Assembly: GCA_900548385.1 (NCBI GenBank)
Contig: URKJ01000014.1
Span: forward strand, 1-64,000
Origin: an uncultured bacterium
Lineage (GTDB): Bacteria > Verrucomicrobiota > Lentisphaeria > Victivallales > UBA1829
Direction of reading: 5' to 3'
Length of the DNA: 64,000 nucleotides
Made by a program: the position numbers and the translations under genes. Shown here piece after piece: positions 26,851 to 34,740 of the stretch. How positions within the stretch are numbered: the stretch's first letter is position 1; each line of letters begins with the position of its first letter. Below the pieces are notes generated by a model, which was given only the letters and a program-made list of their open reading frames with translations, did no database searches and was not told the origin of the DNA.

Positions 26851-26995
26851 AGGGCTTTTTCCAGATCCCGTTCCGTATATCTTACTGGTGCGCAGAGCGA
26901 TCTGGGGAGCGGAGGGAAAATCCTGCGCGGACCGTTTCCGTTTCGGGATCATCCGGCGGAAAGGTGAAACGGAGAAAACTCCGGTCCGCTTCCCT
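26851..26995 (+). pseudogene. Internally deleted remnant of a glycoside hydrolase like 14743-18231
   Basis: About 145 bp align, in the same strand and frame, with two separated pieces of the hydrolase at 14743: 26851-26887 with about 17385-17423, and 26888-26995 with about 17650-17755. The second piece differs at only about 5 of the first 74 bases. The junction coincides with a CGGCGCG heptamer found at both ends of the missing 228-bp segment in the intact gene (17417-17423 and 17645-17651), which fits deletion between short direct repeats; in the remnant the heptamer has drifted. It reads WGAEGKSCADRFRFGIIRRK. No start, no other domains. Confidence 0.8.
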
Positions 26996-27026
26996 CCCGC
27001 GCCCGTATCAGATCAGGTTCCGACGG

Positions 27027-28358
27027 TTACAGCCATGCGCCTTTTCCGATCAGAAGACGCCGGACCTCGCAGCCGTCCAATGATCCGGCATCGCAGCCGC
27101 GTTCCACCGCCAGCGAAGCGGCGGCACCGGCGGCCTGTCCGACACTGCACGCAGGCGGCATCACCCGGCAGCTCGAATGGACCTCGTGCGATACGGAAAT
27201 CGGACGTCCCGCCATCAGCAGATTGTCGCAGTCGCGGGGCGTAATGCAGCCGTAGGGAATCTCGTAATAGTCGCGGCAGCCGATTCCGACCATGCGCGTG
27301 CCTCCGCCGGTTACGCTGTGAATGTCTATCGGATAATTGCAGCGGGCAATCGCATCGGGGAATTTGCTCCGCTTCATGAAATCGTCCTCCGTGAGATAGG
27401 CACGCCCCTTGATCCGGCGACTCTCCCGGACCCCGATCTCCGGTGCCACGGAATAGATCTGCGCCCGCTCAAAACCGGGAACCTCCCGGCGGATCCATGA
27501 AATGAACTGACGCATCTGCCGCCGTCCCTCAATCTCCGCATCGGAATGTTCGACCGCATCTATCGCGGATTTGCCAAGCACACGCGTCGTATTGAAGTGG
27601 CAGACACCGTCCTCAAAACCGTAATCGATCATCAGCACGTTGTCGCGCTTGCATTCAATTTCGCCGCGCGCCTGCGCCTCGCGGTACAGACGCTGCATCT
27701 CGTCACGGTTCAGACGGCTCTTGTCTACATGCGAAAGTTTGAAACAAAGCGTCATCGGCTGACAAAGTCCGTGTTCCCGGTCTCCGTACTCGAATTCGCA
27801 CCCGGCAAGCGCGGCGAGTTCGCCGTCTCCGGTGGCGTCGATATACTGTTTGGCGCGGATCGCGGCAAATCCCGACCGGGTATGAAACACCGCATAAGCA
27901 ATGCGCCGTCCATCACGCACCACACCGACAAGCCGGAAATGATACCGGAGCCGGACTCCCGCATCCAGACAGACGTCTTCCATCGCCAGCGCGATCAGGT
28001 CTTTGGAAACCGTCAGATTGAGTCCGTCCCAGACGGTCGAATCTTCCGTGAACGTGAACTTGCCGTCGAAATAGCTCTGCATCCGCTTCATCAGCCGGGT
28101 ATAAACGGGACGGTCCATCGCAAACGCCTCTCCGGCCTTCCCGCTCTCCGAATAATGATTGCGCATCATAGGTGTGATCTCTCCGAATGTGGCGGTTCCG
28201 CCCATGCACCCGTGCTGTTCGGCCAGAACGACTTCCGCACCGCACTCCGCCGCCATGACCGCCGCGCCCGTTCCGCCCGGCCCGCCTCCGATTACGAGAA
28301 CTTCACATTCGTCGATCACGGGAATCTGCTCATTCAACTGATACGGTACCGTTTCCAT
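27027..28358 (-). CDS. FAD-dependent oxidoreductase (FAD_oxidored family)
   Basis: 443 residues. An N-terminal dinucleotide-binding fold binds FAD: VLVIGGGPGGTGAAVMAAE with the glycine-rich loop at residues 24-31, followed by the acidic end of strand 2 (VVLAEQHG). The C-terminus carries the family's closing block, DNLLMAGRPISVSHEVHSS and SVGQAAGAAASLA. Such enzymes are common in sugar-degrading Lentisphaerota and Planctomycetes clusters, but the substrate is not known. AAAGGAG precedes the ATG by 7 bp. It is transcribed away from an AraC-type regulator at 28515, its probable controller, with 156 bp between them. Confidence 0.88.
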   Translation of the reverse strand: METVPYQLNEQIPVIDECEVLVIGGGPGGTGAAVMAAECGAEVVLAEQHGCMGGTATFGEITPMMRNHYSESGKAGEAFAMDRPVYTRLMKRMQSYFDGKFTFTEDSTVWDGLNLTVSKDLIALAMEDVCLDAGVRLRYHFRLVGVVRDGRRIAYAVFHTRSGFAAIRAKQYIDATGDGELAALAGCEFEYGDREHGLCQPMTLCFKLSHVDKSRLNRDEMQRLYREAQARGEIECKRDNVLMIDYGFEDGVCHFNTTRVLGKSAIDAVEHSDAEIEGRRQMRQFISWIRREVPGFERAQIYSVAPEIGVRESRRIKGRAYLTEDDFMKRSKFPDAIARCNYPIDIHSVTGGGTRMVGIGCRDYYEIPYGCITPRDCDNLLMAGRPISVSHEVHSSCRVMPPACSVGQAAGAAASLAVERGCDAGSLDGCEVRRLLIGKGAWL

Positions 28359-28514
28359 AAAAAAACTCCTTTTTTTAGAAATTGAAAAACGCCGTTTTTC
28401 CGTCTTTTCAAATAGTATAACGGAAAATCTGCGGAAAAACTATTGTTTCCCCTGCTGAAAAAATTGCTTTTTATGCTGTTTGATGTATTTTATCCGGAAA
28501 AGGAGTTGCGTCAA

Positions 28515-29345
28515 ATGTTGAAAATTCCGGATCAGGCAATCGCCGCCTTTGAATATTTCACCCGGACCCGGCTGATCACCTACGTTCAGGATCCGCTTCT
28601 GAATCTGGCAATCACTCATAAGATCCATGATTCCGCGAACTGTTTTCTGGCAAAACGGGACTCCGTGGAAAAATGCTATCATTTCGACTGCGTGCATTTT
28701 ATTCCCGAACGCTGGCTTTACCGGAACGGTGCGCTCAAACTCTGCCGTGCGGGAATTCTGGAATGGATCATGCCGGTGATGAACGGCGACCGGCTGCTCT
28801 GCATTCTCAACGCCGGAATACGCAAGCCGCCCGCCGTTCTGCCGGACGATCTGCCTGTATACCGGGCGCCGCAGCATGGCGGTGCGGAATTCCTGAACGG
28901 ACTGCAAACCGCCGATGAAACCGAACTGCGTATGGTGCTGGAAGCTCTGCGCCAGCTCGCGGCGCGGCTGCTGCAATGGCACACGGCAATGCGTGATTCC
29001 GCCTATACGGAAAGCGACTTGTCCCGTGCCGACCGAATCCGTTGTCTCGTCAATCAGAATCCGGGCATGCGGAACGGTATGAAACAGCTCGCCAAGCGCC
29101 TGAACCTGAGTCTGAGCCGGACCGCCCATGTGGTGCGCGAAGAGACCGGCTGCGGATTCAAGGAACTCCAGCTTGCAAACCGGCTGAATTACGCCTCCGC
29201 GCTTCTGCGGACAACCGATCTGCCGGTCGCGGAAGTCGCACGGAACAGCGGTTTCGCCACTCTCCCGAACTTTCACCGCCTGTTCCGTCAACGGTTCGGG
29301 AAGACTCCGCTCGTCTACCGGAAAACCGCCAGACGGGAATCCTGA
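28515..29345 (+). CDS. AraC-family transcriptional regulator
   Basis: 276 residues when started at the ATG at 28515, which has AAAAGGAG 9 bp upstream; a TTG at 28443 and an ATG at 28473 are further upstream in frame but lack a good site. The C-terminal ~100 residues are two helix-turn-helices of the AraC type: MKQLAKRLNLSLSRTAHVVR, then LPVAEVARNSGFATLPNFHR and FGKTPLVYRK. The N-terminal ~170 residues are an unassigned ligand domain. A -10-like TATAAC lies at 28416-28421 but the -35 is poor. It probably regulates the divergent FAD oxidoreductase. Confidence 0.88.
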   Translation: MLKIPDQAIAAFEYFTRTRLITYVQDPLLNLAITHKIHDSANCFLAKRDSVEKCYHFDCVHFIPERWLYRNGALKLCRAGILEWIMPVMNGDRLLCILNAGIRKPPAVLPDDLPVYRAPQHGGAEFLNGLQTADETELRMVLEALRQLAARLLQWHTAMRDSAYTESDLSRADRIRCLVNQNPGMRNGMKQLAKRLNLSLSRTAHVVREETGCGFKELQLANRLNYASALLRTTDLPVAEVARNSGFATLPNFHRLFRQRFGKTPLVYRKTARRES

Positions 29346-29425
29346 TTTTTCCCGCTCCGGAAAAACACAGAAACCGACCGGCTCTCTCAAATTCAACGGA
29401 ATGCGCAGAGCCGGCGAATGCCGTT

Positions 29426-30541
29426 TTACCGACTTTTTACGAACTCCTCCAACGCATCAACGGCAACATCGGCACGGCGGTAGAAATCCGCCGTCGCCGC
29501 ATATCCGCGGGTTCTCTCCGCCAGTTCGGGAAGACGCGGCAGAGCCTCCGCCAACATGGAATTCAGCACGGATTGCGGAGCGCCCTCCGGCACGACGAGC
29601 CCGGCGGCGTCCCGCACGAAATTACTGAATCCGCACTCTTCCGTGCAAAGAACGGGCAGTCCGGCGGCGATTCCCTCCACCAGCACGGTCCCGGTCGCCT
29701 CGTTGCGCGACGGATGAACCATCAGGTCCGCGGCAAGCAGAAGTTCCGGAACATCGTTCCTCCCACCGGTAAACACGACCTGTTCCGCAACGCCGAGCCG
29801 CTTCGCCAGAGCCGCACATCCGCCGTCGGAAGCGCGGCCGACAAAATACAGAACACAGCGGTCCCGCAGCGCTTCCGGCAGAGACGCAAGCGCTTCAATC
29901 ACCCGGAAGCCGCCTTTCAAACGGAAATTGGACCCGACCAGAATCAGCATGATCCGATCCGCCGCGATTCCCAGCTCCGCACGTTTCCGCGTCCGGATCT
30001 CCTCCGCGTTTTCCGGACGGCGGCAGTTCCCGTTCATCCCCGGCGGCAGATAGAGAAAACGTTCCTCCGGCGTGTGATAAACATTTCTGAAATCGGCAAT
30101 CTGACGCGGAGCAATATAAAAAATACGGGTCGGCGACGCCGGATCGAACACTGCGCGCTCCTGTTTCAGGAACGCCCGGTAACGCGGATTGAGCATCCTC
30201 ACCAACGCCGAATGCTTGCGGGGAAACTCCACGGCAAGACAGTTGTCCGCGGAAAAATAAAAGTCGCCTCCCGCCATACGGTTGAAGACCAGACGGGCGT
30301 CGAACCCGCCCGATTGCGCACGAAACAGCGTTTCGAACTGCCGGGCGCGACCGTGATTGCTCCATGCAGTCGTGCGGAGCAGACGGAGTTCCACGCCATC
30401 CGGCGGCGGATCGCCGTCCCACGACGATGCAAACACGGTAACGCGGTGTCCGCGGCGGACGGCGGCTTCCGCCATTCTCAACATATCGCGCTGAAGTCCA
30501 CCGAACGGGAAATATTTAAAAATCGCAAACGCAAAATTCAT
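29426..30541 (-). CDS. waaG: Lipopolysaccharide core glucosyltransferase WaaG-type (GT4)
   Basis: 371 residues, GT-B fold. The opening FAIFKYFPFGGLQRDMLRMA is almost the E. coli WaaG (RfaG) N-terminus, as are NHGR, QIADF, RFLYLPPG and IEALASLPE. The C-terminal sugar-nucleotide half has GRNDVPELLLAADLMVHPS and the E-x7-E motif in NEATGTVLVEG. It would add the first glucose to the heptose core on the cytoplasmic face of the inner membrane, showing that the organism makes a LPS core. Standing alone, without other waa genes here. GAGG precedes the ATG; promoter at 30565-30593. Confidence 0.92.
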   Translation of the reverse strand: MNFAFAIFKYFPFGGLQRDMLRMAEAAVRRGHRVTVFASSWDGDPPPDGVELRLLRTTAWSNHGRARQFETLFRAQSGGFDARLVFNRMAGGDFYFSADNCLAVEFPRKHSALVRMLNPRYRAFLKQERAVFDPASPTRIFYIAPRQIADFRNVYHTPEERFLYLPPGMNGNCRRPENAEEIRTRKRAELGIAADRIMLILVGSNFRLKGGFRVIEALASLPEALRDRCVLYFVGRASDGGCAALAKRLGVAEQVVFTGGRNDVPELLLAADLMVHPSRNEATGTVLVEGIAAGLPVLCTEECGFSNFVRDAAGLVVPEGAPQSVLNSMLAEALPRLPELAERTRGYAATADFYRRADVAVDALEEFVKSR

Positions 30542-30564
30542 GATTTACCTCAAGTTGACCGCAT

Positions 30565-30593
30565 AATATACGGACTCCGGACCGGAAAGTCAA
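30565..30593 (-). promoter_or_regulatory. waaG promoter
   Basis: On the minus strand TTGACT (30593-30588), a 17-bp spacer, and TATATT (30570-30565). The start point would be about 15-20 bp before the waaG ATG at 30541. Confidence 0.65.
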
Positions 30594-30640
30594 ACCGGAT
30601 CCGGAACCGCGTCGGGAAAAATACGATGCAGGACGGGGCG

Positions 30641-30847
30641 TCACTCCCGTTCCCGCGCCTGTTCATACATGTATTCCATGAACTCGCGGAACGTGAATTC
30701 ATAGCCGAGCTGCCCGGCAAGACGGATAAACGCGTCAATAACATCTTCCTGTTGTGAGTAGATGTTCTGGAACGACATCGCCCGGCGCCGCAGCTCCGGA
30801 TCGCGTTCCAGATGCGCATAAAAAAGACGGATGCTCTCTCTGCTCAT
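30641..30847 (-). CDS. Small Nif11-like protein
   Basis: 68 residues, acidic at the end: opens MSRESIRLFYAHLERDPELR and ends with GYEFTFREFMEYMYEQ. The pattern (Ser-rich start, F..L..D..L, then A...GYEFT..E) resembles the Nif11 domain, known as a leader region in some RiPP precursors and as a free-standing protein near nif genes. No RiPP enzyme is nearby, and there is no Gly-Gly core end. Its ATG overlaps the stop of the U32-family gene (ATGA at 30847-30844) with AAAGGAG upstream, so they are co-translated and may work together. Confidence 0.65.
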   Translation of the reverse strand: MSRESIRLFYAHLERDPELRRRAMSFQNIYSQQEDVIDAFIRLAGQLGYEFTFREFMEYMYEQARERE

Positions 30848-32085
30848 GAACGGCTCCTTTCCGTAAGTTTATAGACTTTATCATTCGCCCGCAGACGGAC
30901 AGGCGAAAGAAAAGTGACATTCATCCCTTTCACGGCAGGATTGACGGCTGTCCCGTCAAGCAGAAATTCTCCGACCTGCAGTTCCTGTGCGCCGGTCGTG
31001 CTCCCGGTGACAAGAATCCGGTCTCCGCCCGCAAGCTCGCCGGAAGTCATCTGCAGTTCCGCGACTTCCGGCTTCTTATAATAATTGACGATTCTGCCGA
31101 CATACTCTTTCTGAACGGTCGCCTGACTGTCACCGCACGCCGCCCACTCGCCAAGTTTGTGGCCAAGGTAATAGCCGCCTTTCCAGAAACCGCGGTTGAA
31201 CACTTCCGCCAACGACGCTTCCCAGTCGGCGAGCTGCTCCGGACGCAGTTTCCCGCCGCGCAGCCACTGATCGAGAGCGGCGCGGTAGGTCCGTACCACA
31301 TGGGCGACATAATCGGCGGAACGGCCGCGTCCTTCGATTTTCAACACAAAAACTCCGCTTGCAAGAATCCGGTCAAAGAATTCCAGCGTGCAGAGATCGC
31401 GCGGAGACATGACATAACGGTTGTCGATTTCAAACTCCGTTCCGGTCTCGGTGTCGCGCACCGTGTAGGAACGGCGGCAGTTCTGAAAACACGCCCCCCG
31501 GTTGGCGGACGAATTGTATGCGGCAAGGCTCATGTAGCATTTTCCGGAAACCGCCACACAGAGCGCGCCGTGAATAAAAATTTCCACTTTGACCAGTTCG
31601 CCGGAAGGACCGCAGATCCGTTCTTCGCGGATTCCGGAGCAGATACGGGAAATCTGTTCCAGAGTCAGTTCGCGCGCCAACACCACAACATCGGCGAACT
31701 GCGAGTAAAAACGCACGGTTTCCAGGTTGGAAATGTTCGCCTGCACGGACAGATGAACCGACAGCCCGGCTTCCCGTGCGATCCGCATGACAGCCGGATC
31801 GGAAACAATCACCGCATCAATTCCCGCCTCTTTCGCGGCACGGCAAAGACTCCTGACCTCATCCAGTTCGGAATCGTAAACGATCGTATTGACCGCGAGC
31901 CATGCTTCCGCCTTCCGGGCATGACAGCGCGCAGCAACCTCCGGCAGATCCGACGCCGAAAAATTGACCGTGGCATTGGAGCGCATATTCAGTTTGCCGA
32001 CGCCGAAATAAACGGCGTCCGCTCCATTCTGCAATGCGGCTTCCAGCGATTCGAAACTCCCGGCGGGAGCAAGTAAAAGCGGCAT
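30844..32085 (-). CDS. U32-family protein, TrhP-like (tRNA hydroxylation)
   Basis: 413 residues. N-terminal TIM-barrel-like part begins LLAPAGSFESLEAALQNGAD and carries FGVGKLNMR. The family signature is EIFIHGALCVAVSGKCYMS, followed by NRGACFQNCRRSY, giving the cluster of cysteines that could hold an iron-sulfur centre. Characterised members TrhP (YegQ) and RlhA hydroxylate RNA bases using prephenate-derived chemistry; older annotation calls the family collagenase-like peptidases. Which role applies cannot be settled here; length and signature fit TrhP. Its stop overlaps the Nif11-like gene. AAGGATG precedes the ATG. Confidence 0.85.
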   Translation of the reverse strand: MPLLLAPAGSFESLEAALQNGADAVYFGVGKLNMRSNATVNFSASDLPEVAARCHARKAEAWLAVNTIVYDSELDEVRSLCRAAKEAGIDAVIVSDPAVMRIAREAGLSVHLSVQANISNLETVRFYSQFADVVVLARELTLEQISRICSGIREERICGPSGELVKVEIFIHGALCVAVSGKCYMSLAAYNSSANRGACFQNCRRSYTVRDTETGTEFEIDNRYVMSPRDLCTLEFFDRILASGVFVLKIEGRGRSADYVAHVVRTYRAALDQWLRGGKLRPEQLADWEASLAEVFNRGFWKGGYYLGHKLGEWAACGDSQATVQKEYVGRIVNYYKKPEVAELQMTSGELAGGDRILVTGSTTGAQELQVGEFLLDGTAVNPAVKGMNVTFLSPVRLRANDKVYKLTERSRS

Positions 32086-32218
32086 ATCTTCATCCTTTCC
32101 GGTTTACCGTGTAATGTAATATGATTTCCGCATTTTTCAACAGGCGATCACTGGAAAGCAAGAAAAGCCGGGATATATTACATCCGTATTCAAAATAATC
32201 AATATAAGGAAACAACCG

Positions 32219-32803
32219 ATGCAGATCATCCCGTTTTGCGACTCCCTGCTGGAAGCGGCAGGCGAACTCACGCTGAAAGTCTGGAGCAACGAGATCCCGG
32301 AAATCCCCGTCCCGTTCCGTCCGCGTCTGTACCGCTATCTTGTCCGCTATTATTATATGCCGGAATCCGCCTTGAACTTCGCCGCGGAGGAAGACGGAGC
32401 TCTCTGCGCTCTTCTTCTGGCGGCTCCGGTTCAGGCGGTGCATTCGACGGATGCGGATCAGTGGATCATGGAACAGCTGAAAAACGATGAAGAAAAACAG
32501 GTCTTTTCCGTCTACAAAAATTATCTGGACAGCAACCGTGCCGCGGAAAAGAAGTTTGCCCGGCCGGACGAAGCCGCTCTGCTTCTGTTTGAAAGCGTCC
32601 GGAAAGGCGCCGGAAGAATGCTTCTGCAGGAGTTTGAACGCGGCTGCCGCGACCGGAAAATCCCCGGCATGCTGTTATGGACCGATGAAACCTGCGATTT
32701 CGATTACTACAACCGCAACGGTTTTACCGCCGTCGCCGACTTTCAATCGGTTCCGCTGTTCGGCAGGCAATTCCGGACCTGGCTGTTCCGGAAAGAATTC
32801 TGA
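32219..32803 (+). CDS. GNAT-like acetyltransferase
   Basis: 194 residues. The C-terminal half carries a GNAT core: KGAGRMLLQEFERGC as the acetyl-CoA loop and FDYYNRNGFTAVADFQ as the closing motif seen in many N-acetyltransferases. The N-terminal ~100 residues are less conserved and unassigned. AAGGAAA precedes the ATG by 8 bp. It is divergent from the U32-family gene. The acceptor substrate is unknown. Confidence 0.7.
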   Translation: MQIIPFCDSLLEAAGELTLKVWSNEIPEIPVPFRPRLYRYLVRYYYMPESALNFAAEEDGALCALLLAAPVQAVHSTDADQWIMEQLKNDEEKQVFSVYKNYLDSNRAAEKKFARPDEAALLLFESVRKGAGRMLLQEFERGCRDRKIPGMLLWTDETCDFDYYNRNGFTAVADFQSVPLFGRQFRTWLFRKEF

Positions 32804-32919
32804 TCCCGTTTCCTCCGCATAATTTCCCGATTTTTCAGCAACGGAGAGTAGCATAAACCCGGAAACGGGGTTATATTATTCTGAATATATCAAAAATCAG
32901 GAAACGGACACGGTCGGTT

Positions 32920-33252
32920 ATGAAATTTCTGATCTCATTCCTGTTGTTTTTTACAGGAATCGTGCTTGGGCTCGCCGCAGGCGGAGCAGGATTGATCCTG
33001 CTCGGATCCGGAGCGGCGGAAGGGTGGCGCACAGCCGGGATTTCTCCCGGATTCTGGGGCTATCTGATGCTCTCCGTCCTGAATGCGATGATGTCTCTGG
33101 GGCTGATCCTCGCGATCGTCTCGGCGGTCAGTGCGGCAGGGTTGTGCCTGCTGAGTTTTATTTTCAAAAGCTGGACCCGTGCGGTCGTCGCCGGAGCGAT
33201 GTGCTTCGGTTCCGTCAGCGTCTGGCTCTACTTGCTGGAGTGTAAATTATGA
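32920..33252 (+). CDS. Small three-helix membrane protein
   Basis: 110 residues with three strongly hydrophobic segments (about 3-30, 45-80 and 88-106) and small Gly/Ala motifs (GLAAGGAGLILLG). No family recognised. Its TGA overlaps the ispF ATG (ATGA at 33249), so it is the first gene of the ispF-folE-dtd-dxr-rseP-ispG run and is probably co-translated with ispF. Confidence 0.75.
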   Translation: MKFLISFLLFFTGIVLGLAAGGAGLILLGSGAAEGWRTAGISPGFWGYLMLSVLNAMMSLGLILAIVSAVSAAGLCLLSFIFKSWTRAVVAGAMCFGSVSVWLYLLECKL

Positions 33253-33731
33253 ACAGATTCCGTATCGGAAACGGATACGACGCCCACCGCTTTGCGGAAG
33301 GTCGTCCGCTGATTCTCTGCGGCGTGGAAATTCCGTATGAGCGCGGACTCGCCGGGCACAGCGACGCCGACGCCGCCGCCCATGCGCTCACGGACGCCCT
33401 GCTCGGCGCCCTCGCGCTCGGCGACATCGGAAAAATGTTTCCCGACTCCGACGAGCAGTTCCGCGGAGCCGACAGCATCGGTCTGCTGAAACAGGCATTC
33501 GCCCGTCCGGAATTCGCGGACTGGGCAATATCCAATATCGACATGACGATCGTCGCCCAGCGTCCGAAGATTTCGCCGTTCACCGCCGCCATGCGGGAAC
33601 GGATCGCGTCGGCGCTCGGAATCACGGCGGATCAGGTTTCCATCAAAGGCAAAACAACGGAGGGCATGGGATTCTGCGGACGCGGCGAAGGCATCGAAGC
33701 GTATGCGGCGGTCCTGCTCGAAAGAAAGTGA
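33249..33731 (+). CDS. ispF: 2-C-methyl-D-erythritol 2,4-cyclodiphosphate synthase
   Basis: 160 residues, usual length. Closes the cyclic diphosphate in the MEP isoprenoid pathway in the cytoplasm. Metal ligands are visible as DAH (Asp11, His13) and His45 in the AGHSDADAAAH block; DIGKMFPD and the final KTTEGMGFCGRGEGI block, which binds the CDP moiety, are both present. Overlaps the small membrane protein by 4 bp. dxr and ispG of the same pathway lie just downstream. Confidence 0.97.
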   Translation: MNRFRIGNGYDAHRFAEGRPLILCGVEIPYERGLAGHSDADAAAHALTDALLGALALGDIGKMFPDSDEQFRGADSIGLLKQAFARPEFADWAISNIDMTIVAQRPKISPFTAAMRERIASALGITADQVSIKGKTTEGMGFCGRGEGIEAYAAVLLERK

Positions 33732-33741
33732 GAAAAGTAGT

Positions 33742-34290
33742 ATGATCGAAGAAGAAATCCGGCAGATTCTGCTTGACCTCGGCGAGGATCCCGAACGCGA
33801 AGGACTCGTCAAAACTCCGGAACGCGTCCGGAAAAGTCTTCAGTTCCTGACCCGCGGATACAAACAGGACATCAACGCGGTCATCAACGGCGCGATCTTC
33901 AACGAGGATTGCGACGATATGATCATTGTCCGCGACATTGAATTTTACAGCATGTGCGAACATCACATGCTTCCGTTTTTCGGCAAATGCCACATCGGCT
34001 ACGTTCCGAACGGCAAAGTATTCGGCGTCAGCAAGCTGGCGCGTCTGGTGGACGTATTCGCCCGACGCCTTCAGATTCAGGAGCGCATGACCCGGCAGAT
34101 CGCCGCGCAGATCATGGAAAGCATCGCGCCGGAAGGCGTCGGCGTGGTGGTCGAAGCCCAGCACCTCTGCATGCTGATGCGCGGAGTCGAAAAACAGAAT
34201 TCCGTGATGAAAACCTCCTGCATGCTCGGCAGTTTCCGCCGCGAACAGGCGACCCGGCTGGAATTTCTCAACCTCATCAAAAAGGGATAA
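33742..34290 (+). CDS. folE: GTP cyclohydrolase I
   Basis: 182 residues. Start placed at 33742 (MIEEEIRQILLDLGEDPERE) since a longer frame runs back into ispF. Zinc ligands Cys72, His75 (MCEHHMLPFFG) and Cys143 (QHLCM) are all present, so it is the zinc-dependent FolE type. It makes 7,8-dihydroneopterin triphosphate, first step toward folate and also toward queuosine precursors; queH is 4 kb away. The Shine-Dalgarno is weak, with 10 bp from the ispF stop. Confidence 0.97.
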   Translation: MIEEEIRQILLDLGEDPEREGLVKTPERVRKSLQFLTRGYKQDINAVINGAIFNEDCDDMIIVRDIEFYSMCEHHMLPFFGKCHIGYVPNGKVFGVSKLARLVDVFARRLQIQERMTRQIAAQIMESIAPEGVGVVVEAQHLCMLMRGVEKQNSVMKTSCMLGSFRREQATRLEFLNLIKKG

Positions 34291-34293
34291 ATC

Positions 34294-34740
34294 ATGCGGC
34301 TTCTGATCCAGCGCGCGGCAAAAGGCTCCGTCTCCATCGGCGGAGAAACCGTCGGCAGAACGGGAAAAGGACTCGTTGTCCTGGTCGGCGTAACGCATAC
34401 CGACACCGAAGCCGATGCGGAGTATCTGGCGAACAAGTGCGTCAATCTGCGCATTTTCACGGATGAGAACGACAAAATGAATCTTTCCCTGCTCGACATC
34501 GGGGGCGGAATGCTGGCGATCTCGCAGTTCACGCTTTATGGCGACTGCGTCAAAGGCCGGCGGCCGGGATTCGATCTTGCCGCGCGACCGGAACTCGCGG
34601 AACCGCTGTATGAAAAATTCGTGGAACTGGTGCGGAACATGGGCGTCCCCGTGGAAACCGGACGCTTCGGAGCGGATATGATGGTGGAAATCCACAACGA
34701 CGGTCCCGTCACCTTTCTTCTGGAGAGCAAACCGAAATGA
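34294..34740 (+). CDS. dtd: D-aminoacyl-tRNA deacylase
   Basis: 148 residues, usual Dtd length. Removes D-amino acids wrongly loaded on tRNA. Signature motifs are AISQFTLYGDCVKGRRPGF (catalytic Thr in SQFTLYG) and NDGPVTFLLE, the cross-dimer Gly-Pro motif. The start follows folE by 3 bp, and its stop overlaps the dxr ATG (ATGA at 34737). Confidence 0.96.
   Translation: MRLLIQRAAKGSVSIGGETVGRTGKGLVVLVGVTHTDTEADAEYLANKCVNLRIFTDENDKMNLSLLDIGGGMLAISQFTLYGDCVKGRRPGFDLAARPELAEPLYEKFVELVRNMGVPVETGRFGADMMVEIHNDGPVTFLLESKPK

Noticed and set aside
29042..30757. 571-codon open frame on the + strand across the AraC end and waaG
   Set aside because: waaG is strongly supported on the other strand and AraC in another frame; this translation is low-complexity and domain-free.
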